NCBI RefSeq assembly: GCF_024979255.1
Contig: NZ_JANLCN010000002.1
Location: 186,001-250,000 of the forward strand
From: Herbiconiux moechotypicola
GTDB lineage: Bacteria > Actinomycetota > Actinomycetes > Actinomycetales > Microbacteriaceae
Reading direction: 5' to 3'
Length of the DNA stretch: 64,000 bases
Below are positions 34,882-44,336 of the stretch, in pieces (position 1 is the first letter of the stretch; every line of letters begins with the position of its first letter). Position numbers and translations under genes: made by a program. The notes beneath the pieces were generated by a model. That model had not been told where the DNA came from and did no database searches. It saw only the letters and a list, made by a program, of their open reading frames with translations.

Positions 34882-35853
34882 TCAGTAGATGTACTCCAAG
34901 AAGTCCGCGCCGAGGGTGTGCATCGCCTCCAGCACCGCCAGCCGCGCCGACACCCCCGTGTCGTTGAAGCGCATCGTCGCCGCGTAGGCCACGCCGGCCG
35001 AGGGGCCGATGACGAAGCCCGCCTCGCTGCGCACCCCCGCATCCGTGCCCGTCTTGTTCACGAGCGCGATGCCGTGGTCGGCCGAGCCGTGCGCGAGAGG
35101 GTCGAGTCCGAAGGCGCCGCCCACCATCGAGAGGTCGGTGTTGAGCGAGAGCCAGCCGCGCACGAGGGCCGAGGTGGCCTCGTCGACGACCTCGCCCCGC
35201 TCGAGGCGGCGGAACAGGTTCGCCAGCTCGCGCGCCGAGCCCACCGAGAGCTGCGGGGCGTCGTCGGGTCCGCGCTCCTCGCGCACGATGTCGAGCAGGA
35301 GGGTGCGGCGGAGGCCGAGCGACTCGCCTCGGGCGCGCACCGCGTCGAGTCCGATGCGGCGCAGCAGCACGTTCGTGGCGAGATTGTCGCTCGTCGCCCC
35401 GACGAGGGCGGCGAGGTCGGCCACCGGCAGCGCGGGAACGTGCAGGTGCTGCCACAGCCCCGAATCGCCGACCGTGTCGGCCGGGGTGCGGTTCAGGATG
35501 CTCAGCGCCTCGGGTCCGGGAACGGCACGATCACCCGCAGAACCGCGATACGCCGCTGCCGCCCGCCCTCCGTCGCGCGAGGTGATGCGCGCCGCCACCT
35601 CGATGAGCAGCAGCACCTTGCCGATCGAGGCCGTGGGCACCGACAGGTGGTCGTCGACCGAGAACAGCACCCGGCCGCTCTCGAGGTCGACCGCGCACGC
35701 CGTGACCTGCACCCCCGAGAGCGCGAGCTCGGTGAGCGAGGCGAAGCCCTTGCGGAAGATGACCCCGTCGTGGCCTGGCCCCTCGGTGCGCCGCCCGTGC
35801 GGGGCCGCCTCTTCGCGTTCCTCCCGCGCACGGCGGCGGATGGACTCCGGCAT
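34882..35853 (-). CDS. Serine hydrolase, class A beta-lactamase-like
   Basis: The 323-residue protein carries the three motifs of class A beta-lactamases: Ser76-xx-Lys79 (TASIGK), Ser155-Asp156-Asn157 and Lys267-Thr268-Gly269. A clear ExxLN omega-loop motif is not evident (the region reads LLLDIVREERGPDD), and no signal peptide is visible: the N-terminus is charged. Deacylation of antibiotics is therefore doubtful; a peptidase or esterase role on wall-related substrates inside the cell is equally possible. It precedes the propeller/metzincin operon on the same strand. Confidence 0.82.
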   Translation of the reverse strand: MPESIRRRAREEREEAAPHGRRTEGPGHDGVIFRKGFASLTELALSGVQVTACAVDLESGRVLFSVDDHLSVPTASIGKVLLLIEVAARITSRDGGRAAAAYRGSAGDRAVPGPEALSILNRTPADTVGDSGLWQHLHVPALPVADLAALVGATSDNLATNVLLRRIGLDAVRARGESLGLRRTLLLDIVREERGPDDAPQLSVGSARELANLFRRLERGEVVDEATSALVRGWLSLNTDLSMVGGAFGLDPLAHGSADHGIALVNKTGTDAGVRSEAGFVIGPSAGVAYAATMRFNDTGVSARLAVLEAMHTLGADFLEYIY

Positions 35854-35916
35854 GCTCCGACGGCCTCCCTCGTGGTCAACGACGCAGCGCCTCGGGTCTG
35901 GCGCGGCGCACGGCGC

Positions 35917-37890
35917 CTACCAGATCGTCACACGCTCAGCTGGATCCAACCAGAGACGGTCGTGTGAATCGAGCATGAAGGCCTCGTAGAACTCGTCGAT
36001 GTTGCGCACGATCTGGTTGCAGCGGAACTCGTTGGGCGAGTGCGGGTCGATCGCCAGCAGCCGGATGACCTCCTCGTCGCGCGACTTCTGCTGCCAGGCC
36101 TGCGCCCAGGAGAGGAAGAACCGCTGCGCTCCGGTGAGCCCGTCGACCACGGGCGGCTCCTCTCCGCCGAGGGAGAGCAGGTAGGCCTTCCAGGCGATGC
36201 CGAGCCCGCCGAGGTCGCCGATGTTCTCGCCGATGGTGAGCGCGCCGTTCACGTGGTGGTCGGGCACCTGGGCGGGGGCCAGCGCGTCGTACTGCGCGAT
36301 GAGCGACGAGGTGCGCTTCTCGAATGCCGCCCGGTCGGCTTCGGTCCACCAGTCGGTGAGCCGTCCGTCGCCGTCGAAGCGCGAACCCTGGTCGTCGAAG
36401 CCGTGACCGATCTCGTGCCCGATGACGGCGCCGATCGCGCCGTAGTTCGCGGCGTCGTCGCGGTCGACGTCGAAGAAGGGGAACTGCAGGATGGCCGCGG
36501 GGAACACGATCTCGTTGAACCCGGGGTTGTAGTAGGCGTTGATGGTCTGCGGCGTCATGAACCACTCGTCGCGGTCGAGCGGCTTGCCGATCTTGCCGAG
36601 CTCGCGCTGGAACTCGAACTCGCTCGTGGCCCGCACGTTCGCGATGAGGTCGGTGGCGTCGACCTCGAGCGAGGAGTAGTCGCGCCAGCGCACCGGGAAG
36701 CCGATCTTCGGCGTGAACTTCGCGAGCTTCTCGAGCGCGCGCTCCCGTGTGGCGGGGCTCATCCATTCGAGGGTCGAGATGGATGCGCGGTAGGCCTCGA
36801 TGAGGTTCGCCACCAGCACGTCCATCGACTCCTTGGCCGCGGGCGGGAAGTGCTTCTCGACGTAGATGCGGCCGACGGCCTCACCCATCGCGCCCTCCAC
36901 GAACGACACGCCGCGCTTCCACCGTGCGCGCATGCTGGGGGTGCCGGTCAGGGTGCGGGCGTAGAAGTCGAAGTTCTCGAGCAGGAAGTCGCCCGAGAGA
37001 TAGGGCGCCCAGCCGTGCACGATCTTCCAGGCCAGCCAGTCCTTCCAGCTCTCCAGCGGCTGGGCGGCGAGCGCCGCCACGACGCCCTCCACGAAGCTCG
37101 GCTCGCGCACCACGAGCTCGTCGAACACACCCGCCGGGGCCCCGAGGGCGGCGCGCCAGATGTCGAGCACAGACGCGTCGTCGACGACGCCCGCGGGCCC
37201 CGCGAGGTCGACCAGCTGCGCCCAGCCGAGCAGGTTGTAGGTGGCCTGCGCGTCGCGCGTGCGCACGTTGTCCCAGTGCGTCGCCGCGATGGCGGTCTCG
37301 AGCTCGAACACCCTCTGCGCGCGCGCCGGGGCCTCGTCGAGCCCGGCGAGTTCGAACATCCGCTGGATGTGACTCACGTAGGCCTCGCGCACCGGAGCGA
37401 ACTTCTCCTCACGGAAGTAGCTCTCGTCGGGCAGCGAGATGCCGCCCTGCTCCACGAACACGAGGTAGCGCTCGGGGTTGCCGGGGTCGTTGTCGACGAA
37501 CAGCCGCAGCAGGCCCGACACGCCCTCACGCTCGAGACGGCCCAGCGTGCGCACGAACGTGGGGAGGTCGTCGACCGCGTCGACCAGGGCCAGCTGGGGT
37601 TCGATCGGGCGGGCGCCGAGCGCGTCGATGCGCTCCTCGTCCATGAAGCTCGTGAACAGGTCACCGAACTTCCGCTCCTCGGTGCCCTCAGGGGCCGACT
37701 GCGCGGCCTCGACGATGTCGCGCACGGCCTTCTCGGCCTCTTCGGCGAGCACGTAGAACGAGCCGTAGCGCGCCTTGTCGTCGGGGATCTCGGTGCGGGC
37801 GATCCACTGCCCGTTCACGTGGCGGAAGAGGTCGTCCTGCGCGCGGACGGTGGGGTCGAGTTCGGCGGTGTCGATTCCGGATGCAGTCAC
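35917..37890 (-). CDS. M13-family zinc metallopeptidase (PepO/neprilysin-like)
   Basis: The 657-residue protein shows the full M13 pattern: NAYYNPGFNEIVFPAAILQ for substrate binding, VIGHEIGHGFDDQGSRFD with zinc ligands His492 and His496, ENIGDLGGLGIA with the third ligand glutamate, and the C-terminal CNQIVRNIDEFYEAF and W-ending tail. There is no signal peptide, so it is cytoplasmic like PepO of lactic bacteria and degrades oligopeptides. The GTG start is supported by a -10 element six bases upstream. Confidence 0.93.
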   Translation of the reverse strand: MTASGIDTAELDPTVRAQDDLFRHVNGQWIARTEIPDDKARYGSFYVLAEEAEKAVRDIVEAAQSAPEGTEERKFGDLFTSFMDEERIDALGARPIEPQLALVDAVDDLPTFVRTLGRLEREGVSGLLRLFVDNDPGNPERYLVFVEQGGISLPDESYFREEKFAPVREAYVSHIQRMFELAGLDEAPARAQRVFELETAIAATHWDNVRTRDAQATYNLLGWAQLVDLAGPAGVVDDASVLDIWRAALGAPAGVFDELVVREPSFVEGVVAALAAQPLESWKDWLAWKIVHGWAPYLSGDFLLENFDFYARTLTGTPSMRARWKRGVSFVEGAMGEAVGRIYVEKHFPPAAKESMDVLVANLIEAYRASISTLEWMSPATRERALEKLAKFTPKIGFPVRWRDYSSLEVDATDLIANVRATSEFEFQRELGKIGKPLDRDEWFMTPQTINAYYNPGFNEIVFPAAILQFPFFDVDRDDAANYGAIGAVIGHEIGHGFDDQGSRFDGDGRLTDWWTEADRAAFEKRTSSLIAQYDALAPAQVPDHHVNGALTIGENIGDLGGLGIAWKAYLLSLGGEEPPVVDGLTGAQRFFLSWAQAWQQKSRDEEVIRLLAIDPHSPNEFRCNQIVRNIDEFYEAFMLDSHDRLWLDPAERVTIW

Positions 37891-37896
37891 GGCACC

Positions 37897-37902
37897 ACTC
37901 TA
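37897..37902 (-). promoter_or_regulatory. Leaderless-type -10 element of the M13 peptidase gene
   Basis: TAGAGT on the minus strand ends six bases before the GTG at 37890. Confidence 0.5.
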
Positions 37903-37957
37903 CGCACGGCCCCCGTCAGCGGGCGGCGAGAAGTCTGCGCGTGCACACCCGTGCGCG

Positions 37958-38323
37958 CTAGCCGAGCAGTTTGGCCTTGGCGGCCGCGAACTCGTCGTCG
38001 CTCAGCACCCCGGCGTCTTTGAGGGCGGCGAGCTTCTGCAGCTCGGCGACGATGTCGACCGCTGGCGCGGGCGCGGCGACCGGCGCGGCCACGGGGGCAG
38101 GGGCAGCGGCCTGCTGCGCGGCCACGGCGGCGGCCGCCGCGGCGTCGATCTGGGCCTGCTGCTGCTGGGCGGCGTACTCCGCCTGCTGCTGCTGTTCCTG
38201 CGCCTTGCCCATCTGGCGGCGCTGCATGCCGCCCGAGACGGCGGTGGCCGTGCCGGCGACGACGGCGGTGCGGGCGGCGAGTCCGATGAGGCCGGGGCGG
38301 CCCATCCTGCGGAATCCGGGCAT
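37958..38323 (-). CDS. SHOCT-domain small protein
   Basis: The 121-residue protein starts MPGFRRMGRPGLIGLAARTA with a weakly hydrophobic helix, followed by a Gln/Ala-rich low-complexity stretch (EQQQQAEYAAQQQQAQID, about residues 43-60) and an Ala/Pro hinge. It ends in a SHOCT domain (LQKLAALKDAGVLSDDEFAA). SHOCT tails are short oligomerisation modules in many bacterial proteins; function is unknown. AAGGAG lies seven bases before the ATG at 38323. It follows the DUF1269/DUF6325-like gene by 58 bases, a pairing common in actinobacteria. Confidence 0.82.
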   Translation of the reverse strand: MPGFRRMGRPGLIGLAARTAVVAGTATAVSGGMQRRQMGKAQEQQQQAEYAAQQQQAQIDAAAAAAVAAQQAAAPAPVAAPVAAPAPAVDIVAELQKLAALKDAGVLSDDEFAAAKAKLLG

Positions 38324-38381
38324 GATGTTCTCCTTCGTGAGGTGAGGCGTGAGCGTGCCGGCCGGGCGGCCGACAGCGCTG

Positions 38382-38807
38382 TCAGTCGGCGATGGCGGCC
38401 ATGACCTCGTTGACCACGGGGGCGGGGATGCGGTCGCTCGAGATGACGACGCCACGGCCCGCGGCGAGCTTCTCGGCCAGGCCCTTGGCCCAGAGCAGCT
38501 CCACCACGAGCAGCGCGGCCGACGATCCGGCCGGGATGTCGGCGGCGAGCTCTTCGACGTCGTCGACCGACGCCAGGCCGGTGGCCTCGAGCACGAGGTC
38601 GCCGAATCCGATCTCGTCTCCCGCCTCCTCCAGTTCGAGCACCGTGAGATCACCCTCGGGCGACTTGGTGACGAAGAGCAGGTCGAGCAGCCGCACGGTG
38701 CCCGCATCGATCACCGCCTCGAACGCGGAGACGATCTCGGGGCCGGGGCGCTCGCCCTCGAACCCCACGAGGATCAGCTCGACCGGACCGTAGGTGAATT
38801 GAGCCAT
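38382..38807 (-). CDS. DUF1269/DUF6325-like conserved protein
   Basis: The 141-residue protein begins QFTYGPVELILVGFEGERPG and continues with an alpha/beta pattern (VRLLDLLFVTKSPEGDLTVL, SSAALLVVELLWAKGLAEKL) seen in actinobacterial DUF1269/DUF6325 proteins. These are often paired with SHOCT proteins and predicted to sense or modulate membrane processes. There is no catalytic motif and no signal peptide. It is probably co-transcribed with the SHOCT gene. Confidence 0.8.
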   Translation of the reverse strand: MAQFTYGPVELILVGFEGERPGPEIVSAFEAVIDAGTVRLLDLLFVTKSPEGDLTVLELEEAGDEIGFGDLVLEATGLASVDDVEELAADIPAGSSAALLVVELLWAKGLAEKLAAGRGVVISSDRIPAPVVNEVMAAIAD

Positions 38808-38906
38808 GATGGCCTCTCGTGCTCGGGTCGGCTCCGCGGTCGACGATCGCCGCCGCTGCCCGACATCCGCACGCTACCAGCCCGGCCACCGCCCCCACCA
38901 CCGCCC

Positions 38907-38912
38907 TAGGCT
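38907..38912 (+). promoter_or_regulatory. Leaderless-type -10 element of the MATE gene
   Basis: TAGGCT ends six bases before the GTG at 38919. Confidence 0.6.
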
Positions 38913-38918
38913 GAAGGT

Positions 38919-40241
38919 GTGCTGACGATCGATCGCGACATCCTCCGGCTCGCGATCCCGGCTCTCGGAGCGCTCGTCGCCGAGCCGCTGTTCCTCCTCA
39001 CCGACACCGCGCTCGTCGGCCACCTGGGCGAGGTGCCGCTGGCCGGCCTCGGGGTCGCGAGCGCCGTGCTGCAGACGGTCGTGGGACTCGCGGTGTTCCT
39101 CGCCTACGCGACCACACCGGCGGTCGCACGCCGGCTGGGCGGCGGCGATCGCCCGGGCGCCATCAAGGCCGGCATCGACGGTCTGTGGCTGGCACTCGGG
39201 GCCGGGATCGCCCTCGCCCTGGTCGGGCTCCCCCTCGTCTCCCCGGTGGTCGGCCTGTTCGGCTCGACTGAGGCCGTCGGCACCGCGGCCGCCACCTACC
39301 TCGCCATCTCCCTCGCCGGATTGCCCGCGATGCTCCTGGTGCTCGCCGCCACCGGGCTCCTGCGCGGCCTGCAGGACACCCGCACCCCGCTCGTCGTCGC
39401 CGTGTCGGGCTTCGCCGCGAACGCCGCCCTCAACGCCCTGCTCATCTACGGGGCGGGATGGGGGATCGCGGGATCGGCGATCGGCACGGTGCTGGCGCAG
39501 TGGGGCATGGCCGCGGTCTATCTCGTCATCGCGGTGCGGGCGGCCCGCGCATCCGGCGTCTCGCTGCGGCCGGGCCGCGACGGCGTGTCGGGGGCCGCGG
39601 TCTCGGGCGGGTGGCTCCTGCTGCGCACCGCGAGCCTGCGCGCGGCGATGCTCGTGACCGTCGTGGTGTCCGCCGGCCAGGGAGTCACCCAGCTCGCCGC
39701 GTTCCAGATCGCCCTCACCGTGTTCGCCCTGCTCGCGTTCGCGCTCGACGCCCTGGCCATTGCCGGGCAGGCCCTGGTCGGGCACGGCCTGGGCGCCTCC
39801 GACGTCGACCGGGTGCACGCGGTGACCCGCCGGCTGATCCGCTGGGGAGTGCTCTCCGGCGTCGTGCTCGGCGTCGTGCTCGCGGTGCTCTCGCCGGTCG
39901 CCGGCTTCGTCTTCAGCTCCGATGCGGCAGTGCGGGCAGACCTCGCGGCCGTGCTCGTGACGATGGCCGTCGGCATCCCGCTCGCCGGCTTCGTGTTCGT
40001 GCTCGACGGCGTGCTCATCGGCGCCGGCGACGCCCGGTACCTCGCCTGGACGGGGCTGCTCAACCTCGCGGTCTATCTGCCGCTCGTCGGAGGTGTCGCG
40101 GTCGCCGCGCCCGAGGGGGTGGCGGGGCCGGTGTGGCTGTGGCTCGCGTTCGGCATCGGCTACATCGGCGCGCGGGCCGTCACGCTGGGGCTCCGCGCCC
40201 ACGGCTCCCGGTGGATCGCGGTCGGCGCCACGAGCGCCTGA
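38919..40241 (+). CDS. MATE-family efflux transporter (DinF-like)
   Basis: The 440-residue protein has about twelve membrane helices and the two-fold MATE repeat: the first half contains PALGALVAEPLFLLTDTALV and LAGLGVASAVLQTVV, and the second half starts near FQIALTVFALLAFALDALAI with AGQALVGHGLGASD. The DinF-like subgroup uses H+ or Na+ gradients to export drugs or metabolites. Translation starts at a GTG without a ribosome-binding site. It is convergent with the MFS gene, with six bases between the two stops. Confidence 0.92.
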   Translation: MLTIDRDILRLAIPALGALVAEPLFLLTDTALVGHLGEVPLAGLGVASAVLQTVVGLAVFLAYATTPAVARRLGGGDRPGAIKAGIDGLWLALGAGIALALVGLPLVSPVVGLFGSTEAVGTAAATYLAISLAGLPAMLLVLAATGLLRGLQDTRTPLVVAVSGFAANAALNALLIYGAGWGIAGSAIGTVLAQWGMAAVYLVIAVRAARASGVSLRPGRDGVSGAAVSGGWLLLRTASLRAAMLVTVVVSAGQGVTQLAAFQIALTVFALLAFALDALAIAGQALVGHGLGASDVDRVHAVTRRLIRWGVLSGVVLGVVLAVLSPVAGFVFSSDAAVRADLAAVLVTMAVGIPLAGFVFVLDGVLIGAGDARYLAWTGLLNLAVYLPLVGGVAVAAPEGVAGPVWLWLAFGIGYIGARAVTLGLRAHGSRWIAVGATSA

Positions 40242-40247
40242 CCACGC

Positions 40248-41861
40248 TCATCCGGCAGCGGGGACCGTGCCGCCTCCCCGCGCATCCGCGGCCGCGTACT
40301 CGGCGAAGAGCTCGTGCTCGCGCTCGCGCCGCGGGTAGAAGACGAGCACCAGCACCGCCCCGAGCAGCATCGTCACCATGCCCGTGGCGTAGGCCCAGTC
40401 GGCACCGTCGAGGAACGACTGCCGTGCGGCCGCCACGATGCCGTCGGCGTACTCGGGGTACTGCGCCGCGATCGCGATCGCCCCGTCGAACGACTTCTGC
40501 AGCTGCGCCTGCACGTCGCTGGTCACCTCCGACTGCACCGACGCGGGAGCGGCCGCGATCGACCGTGCGATGGCTCCCGCGTAGCCGGCGGTGAGGATGC
40601 TGCCCAAGACCGACTGCATCACCGAGCCGCCCAGGTCGCGCTGCAGGTCGGAGGTGCCCGACGCCATCCCGGCGCGCGAGACCGGCACCGAGTCGGTGAG
40701 CGACCTCGAGGCCGGGGGGCCGGCGAGCCCGACACCGAGGCCGAGGAAGGCGTAGGCCACGCCGACCGAGAGGTAGCTCGTGCCGATGTCCCAGAACACG
40801 AACATGGTGAGGAAGCTGAGCAGGCAGCAGGCGTACCCGAGCAGGAAGACGACGCGCGCCCCGAAGCGGATGACCAGCCGGCTCGACACCGGCGAGACCA
40901 GCACCATCGTGATGGCCGCGGGGAGGATGGCGGCGCCCGACTCCAGCGCCGTGTACTCGAGCACGTTCTGCAGAAAGAGCTGCCCCACGTACATCGCGCC
41001 CATGAGCGAGCCGAACACGATGATGCCGCCCACCGCGGCCACCCAGAAGGGGCGGCGGGCGGCGACCTTGAGGTCGTAGAGGGGATTGGCCACAGTGCGC
41101 TGCCGCAGCACGAAACCGACGCCGGCCAGCACGGCGATGCCCACGAGCACCAGCGAGAACAGTCCCGCACCCGGCACCGCGGCGAAGTTGATCGAGAGCA
41201 CGAGCGAGGCCACCAGCACGATGGAGAGCACGCCGCCGAGGTTGTCCACCCGCTCCGTGGCCTCGTTCACCTTCGACGGCACCGTGAGCAGCACGATCAC
41301 CAGGGTCACCGCGGCCAGCGGCACGGTCATGAAGAAGACGGAGCCCCAGTCGAACACGCCGATCAGGTAGCCGGATGCGAGGGGGCCGAGTGCCGAGATC
41401 GCGCCGCCGAGCCCCGACCAGAGGGCGATGGCGGCGACGCGCTTGGGCCCGCTCCAGAGCGCGGCGATGAGCGACAGGGTCGTGGGATAGGCCATCCCGG
41501 CGGCGATGCCCCCGAACACGCGCGCGACGAAGAGCACCTCCACCGACGGCGCGAGCCCGGCGAGGATCGCGGCCGGGATGCTCAGCACCAGGCCCAGAAC
41601 GAGCATCATCTTGCGGCCGTAGCGGTCGCCGAGAGCGCCGAGATAGAGCACCGATCCGGCCAGACCCAGCGAGAACCCGACCGCCACGAGGTTGAGGGCG
41701 GTCTGCGAGGCGTCGAAGTCGTGCCCGATCGAGGGCAGGGCCACGTTGGCCACGGAGAGGTTGAGGTTCGCGACCCCCGAGGCCAGGATGAGCGCGATGA
41801 GCACCAGCGTGGCTCGCGCGGGTGCGGTGCCCTGGCCCGCCGTGGTCGAAGTCGTGGTCAT
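40248..41861 (-). CDS. MFS transporter, DHA2 drug:H+ antiporter family (EmrB/QacA)
   Basis: The 537-residue protein has fourteen predicted membrane helices. Motif A is LYLGALGDRYGRKMMLV (about residues 77-93), motif C-like glycines lie in LWSGLGGAISALGPLASGYL, and the N-terminal NLNLSVANVALPSIGHDF helix is typical of DHA2 pumps. It follows the LacI regulator by 21 bases on the same strand and so is probably under its control. GAGGGGGA is a ribosome-binding site ahead of the ATG. Confidence 0.92.
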   Translation of the reverse strand: MTTTSTTAGQGTAPARATLVLIALILASGVANLNLSVANVALPSIGHDFDASQTALNLVAVGFSLGLAGSVLYLGALGDRYGRKMMLVLGLVLSIPAAILAGLAPSVEVLFVARVFGGIAAGMAYPTTLSLIAALWSGPKRVAAIALWSGLGGAISALGPLASGYLIGVFDWGSVFFMTVPLAAVTLVIVLLTVPSKVNEATERVDNLGGVLSIVLVASLVLSINFAAVPGAGLFSLVLVGIAVLAGVGFVLRQRTVANPLYDLKVAARRPFWVAAVGGIIVFGSLMGAMYVGQLFLQNVLEYTALESGAAILPAAITMVLVSPVSSRLVIRFGARVVFLLGYACCLLSFLTMFVFWDIGTSYLSVGVAYAFLGLGVGLAGPPASRSLTDSVPVSRAGMASGTSDLQRDLGGSVMQSVLGSILTAGYAGAIARSIAAAPASVQSEVTSDVQAQLQKSFDGAIAIAAQYPEYADGIVAAARQSFLDGADWAYATGMVTMLLGAVLVLVFYPRREREHELFAEYAAADARGGGTVPAAG

Positions 41862-41882
41862 GAGTCCCCCTCGACGAGGAGG

Positions 41883-42950
41883 CTATCGCACGGGCGCGGC
41901 CGTGGTCTCCCCCCGGTGGAAGACGCAGGCGTAGACCACACCGGCCGCGAGCTCGTCGGCGAGGAGCGCGGCCACCGCACGGCCGGCCGCGCGGCCCTTC
42001 TCGGCGGCGGGCTGGCGCATCGTGGTGAGGTCGCGGTCGCGGAGCCCGTCGATGCGCACGCCGTCGAACCCGGTGAGGCTGAGGTCGCGCGGAACCTCGA
42101 GACCGAGCTCGGCCGCGGCCTCGAGCACTCCGACCGCGAGCAGGTCGCTCTGCGCCATGATCGCGGTGGGACGGACGGCGGGCAGAACGTCGAGCAGAGC
42201 GCGCGCCGCGCGCCGGCCGTCCTCGACGGCGTTGTGTCCGGCCGACCAGGCCGTGAGTCCGGGGAACACCCGGAGCGCTCCCTCGAGCCGATCGCTCGCG
42301 ACCGCGGTGGTCATGACCGCTCGGCGCTCCGGCGTGAGCGGGGCGGTGAGGCGCTCCGCATCGGTGCCGAGGGTGATGACCGCCACGTCGCGGTGACCGA
42401 GCCGGTGCAGGTGCCGCGCGAGCGTCTCGGCCGAGTCGGCGTTGTCGAGGGCGATGTCGACCACCCCGGGCTCGGCGCCGAGCCCGCCGCCCTCGATCGA
42501 GACGACGGGCACGCCGCGGTGGCGGAGCGCGGTGGCCACCGGCTCGAAGACCGGGCTGCAGCCCATCAGCACCGCGGCGTCGATCGCGGCCGCGCGCATC
42601 CCGCCCTCGTCGGCGCCGGTCTCGGTCATGAGCAGCAGGCCCGTGCTGTCGGACTCGAGCACCGAGGCGATGCCGTCGAGGGTGGCGACGTTGACCGGGT
42701 CGCGGAAGGCGGTGAGGAGGCGTTCGTCGAACACGATGCCGACGACGCCCGAACGACCCTGGCGAAGCGAGCGGGCGCGGGGGTCGGGGCCCGCATAGCC
42801 GAGCTCTTCGGCCGCGGACAGCACGCGCATCCTGGTCTGCTCCGAGACCGGGCCCGCACCGCTGAAGGCGAGGGATGCGGTCGACCGCGAGACCCCGGCG
42901 CGCTCGGCCACGTCGGAGAGCGTGGTGCGCGCTTGCCTGGGGGCGGACAT
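41883..42950 (-). CDS. LacI-family transcriptional regulator
   Basis: The 355-residue repressor has the LacI helix-turn-helix (TTLSDVAERAGVSRSTASLA), the hinge helix region (DPRARSLRQGRSGVVGIVFD) and a sugar-binding-like effector domain with ALDNADSAETLARHL and the late SLTGFDGVRIDGLRDRDLTT. ATG 42950 follows a leaderless-type -10 element; that element overlaps a long palindrome, so autorepression is likely. It sits between two MFS transporters, one downstream in the same unit and one divergent, and is their likely regulator. The effector is unknown; no sugar enzymes are nearby. Confidence 0.93.
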   Translation of the reverse strand: MSAPRQARTTLSDVAERAGVSRSTASLAFSGAGPVSEQTRMRVLSAAEELGYAGPDPRARSLRQGRSGVVGIVFDERLLTAFRDPVNVATLDGIASVLESDSTGLLLMTETGADEGGMRAAAIDAAVLMGCSPVFEPVATALRHRGVPVVSIEGGGLGAEPGVVDIALDNADSAETLARHLHRLGHRDVAVITLGTDAERLTAPLTPERRAVMTTAVASDRLEGALRVFPGLTAWSAGHNAVEDGRRAARALLDVLPAVRPTAIMAQSDLLAVGVLEAAAELGLEVPRDLSLTGFDGVRIDGLRDRDLTTMRQPAAEKGRAAGRAVAALLADELAAGVVYACVFHRGETTAAPVR

Positions 42951-42957
42951 GGTCGGT

Positions 42958-42963
42958 AGCATA
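42958..42963 (-). promoter_or_regulatory. Leaderless-type -10 element of the lacI-type gene
   Basis: TATGCT on the minus strand ends seven bases before the ATG at 42950. Its upstream end touches the palindromic operator. Confidence 0.55.
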
Positions 42964-42994
42964 GTCGAATCGATTCGATCGAATCGATTCGACT
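42963..42994. promoter_or_regulatory. 32-bp perfect palindrome, tandem LacI-type operator
   Basis: Each half is AGTCGAATCGATTCGA or its complement. It contains two abutting copies of the 14-bp palindrome TCGAATCGATTCGA (42965-42978 and 42979-42992). The central CG and flanks fit LacI-family sites. It lies between the repressor gene and the divergent MFS gene, upstream of and touching the repressor -10 element. Confidence 0.85.
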
Positions 42995-43053
42995 GCCTGA
43001 ACATGCCGCGCGACTTCCGCCCGGCCCCCGCCACCCGTCCTCCAGGAACCACC

Positions 43054-44334
43054 ATGACCGACCAGCTCACCCGGCCCCAGCTCCTCGCCTGGCGCAACGC
43101 CATCTTCGTCGTGTTCGCCCTCTCGGGCATCTCCGTCGCGAGCTGGGTGGCGCGCATCCCGGCCGTGCGCGACAGCCTCGGTCTCGACACGGCGCAGCTC
43201 GGCATCCTCATCTTCGCCATGTCGGCCGGCTCGGTGATCGGACTCGTCTCGGCACCACCGGTCATGCTGCGGCTCGGGGCGCGGGGCGGCATGGTGCTGT
43301 CGCTGGTCGTGGTCTCGGCGGGGCTCGTCATCGTCGGCCTCGGCGGAGGGCTGGTGCTCTCGGCGCCGCTAGTGGGCGTCGGCCTCGCCCTCGTCGGACT
43401 CGGCAACGGCGCGGTCGACGTGATGATGAACGTCGAGGGCGCCGCGGCCGAGAAGGCGATCGGCAAGACCCTCATGCCGCTCATGCACGCCTTCTTCAGC
43501 TTCGGCACCGTGGCCGGCGCGGGGCTCGGAGCACTGGCGTCGTGGCTGTCGGTGAACGTGGCGCTGCATCTGGCGGTCGTCGCGGCCATCATCGTCGCGG
43601 GTGTGCTGGTGGCGATCCGTGCGGTGCCGCGCGGTGTGGAGGACGAGTCGGGAGCGGCGGCGTCCAAGCCGCCCTTCCGCGAGCGCCTCCGCGCCAGCCT
43701 GGCCGTCTGGGGCGACCTGCGCCTGCTCGCGATCGGCGTGGTGATGCTCGGCATGGCCTTCGCCGAAGGTTCCGCCAACGACTGGCTCACCCTCGCCGTC
43801 GTCGACGGGCACGACCAGTCGAACACCACGGGTGCGGTGATCTTCGCCCTCTTCACGGTCTCCATGACCGCCGGGCGGGTGCTCGGCGGTCCCGTGCTCG
43901 ACCGCTTCGGCCGCGTGCCGGTGCTGCGGGTGAGCGCGCTGCTCGGCGCCCTCGGCATCGCCCTGTTCATCTTCGCGCCGGTCACCTGGCTGGCCTGGGT
44001 GGGCTGCGTCTTCTGGGCGGTCGGATGCTCGCTGGGCTTCCCGGTCGGCATGTCGGCCGCCGCCGACACGGGCGACCCGCGGCAGGCCGCCGCACGGGTG
44101 AGCGCCGTGGCCATCATCGGCTACGTCGCGTTCCTCGTGGGCCCGCCGGTGCTGGGCCTGCTCGGCCACGAGGTCGGCATCCTCAACGCGCTGCTGGTCA
44201 TCCTCGTGCTGGTCGTGCTCGCCGGGATCGCTGCGCCCGCCGTGCGCGAGCGGGACGGGCGCAGCGGGAGCGGGAGCGACACCCTCGGCCCCGGCCAGGG
44301 CGGAGACCGCTCCGCCAGCGGCGCTACGCTCTAA
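43054..44334 (+). CDS. MFS transporter (YbjJ/FucP-like, 12 helices)
   Basis: The 426-residue protein has twelve predicted membrane helices, beginning with [20 protein letters not shown] and [20 protein letters not shown]. That opening is shared with YbjJ-type and related MFS proteins. A second-half segment [20 protein letters not shown] is motif-A-like. The ATG at 43054 has AGGA ten bases upstream; an earlier ATG in frame at 42922 would run through the operator. It is divergent from lacI and probably repressed by it. The nucS promoter lies inside its last codons. Confidence 0.87.
   Translation: MTDQLTRPQLLAWRNAIFVVFALSGISVASWVARIPAVRDSLGLDTAQLGILIFAMSAGSVIGLVSAPPVMLRLGARGGMVLSLVVVSAGLVIVGLGGGLVLSAPLVGVGLALVGLGNGAVDVMMNVEGAAAEKAIGKTLMPLMHAFFSFGTVAGAGLGALASWLSVNVALHLAVVAAIIVAGVLVAIRAVPRGVEDESGAAASKPPFRERLRASLAVWGDLRLLAIGVVMLGMAFAEGSANDWLTLAVVDGHDQSNTTGAVIFALFTVSMTAGRVLGGPVLDRFGRVPVLRVSALLGALGIALFIFAPVTWLAWVGCVFWAVGCSLGFPVGMSAAADTGDPRQAAARVSAVAIIGYVAFLVGPPVLGLLGHEVGILNALLVILVLVVLAGIAAPAVRERDGRSGSGSDTLGPGQGGDRSASGATL
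44325..44330 (+). promoter_or_regulatory. Leaderless-type -10 element of nucS inside the MFS gene
   Basis: TACGCT ends six bases before the nucS GTG at 44337, and the MFS stop codon lies between them. Confidence 0.55.
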
Positions 44335-44336
44335 CG

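Noticed and set aside
40314-42959. Very long open frame of about 880 codons opposite the DHA2 transporter and LacI gene
   Set aside because: It is a high-GC shadow: repetitive His/Arg/Glu/Gly-rich translation with no family, exactly antisense to well-recognised genes with good start signals.
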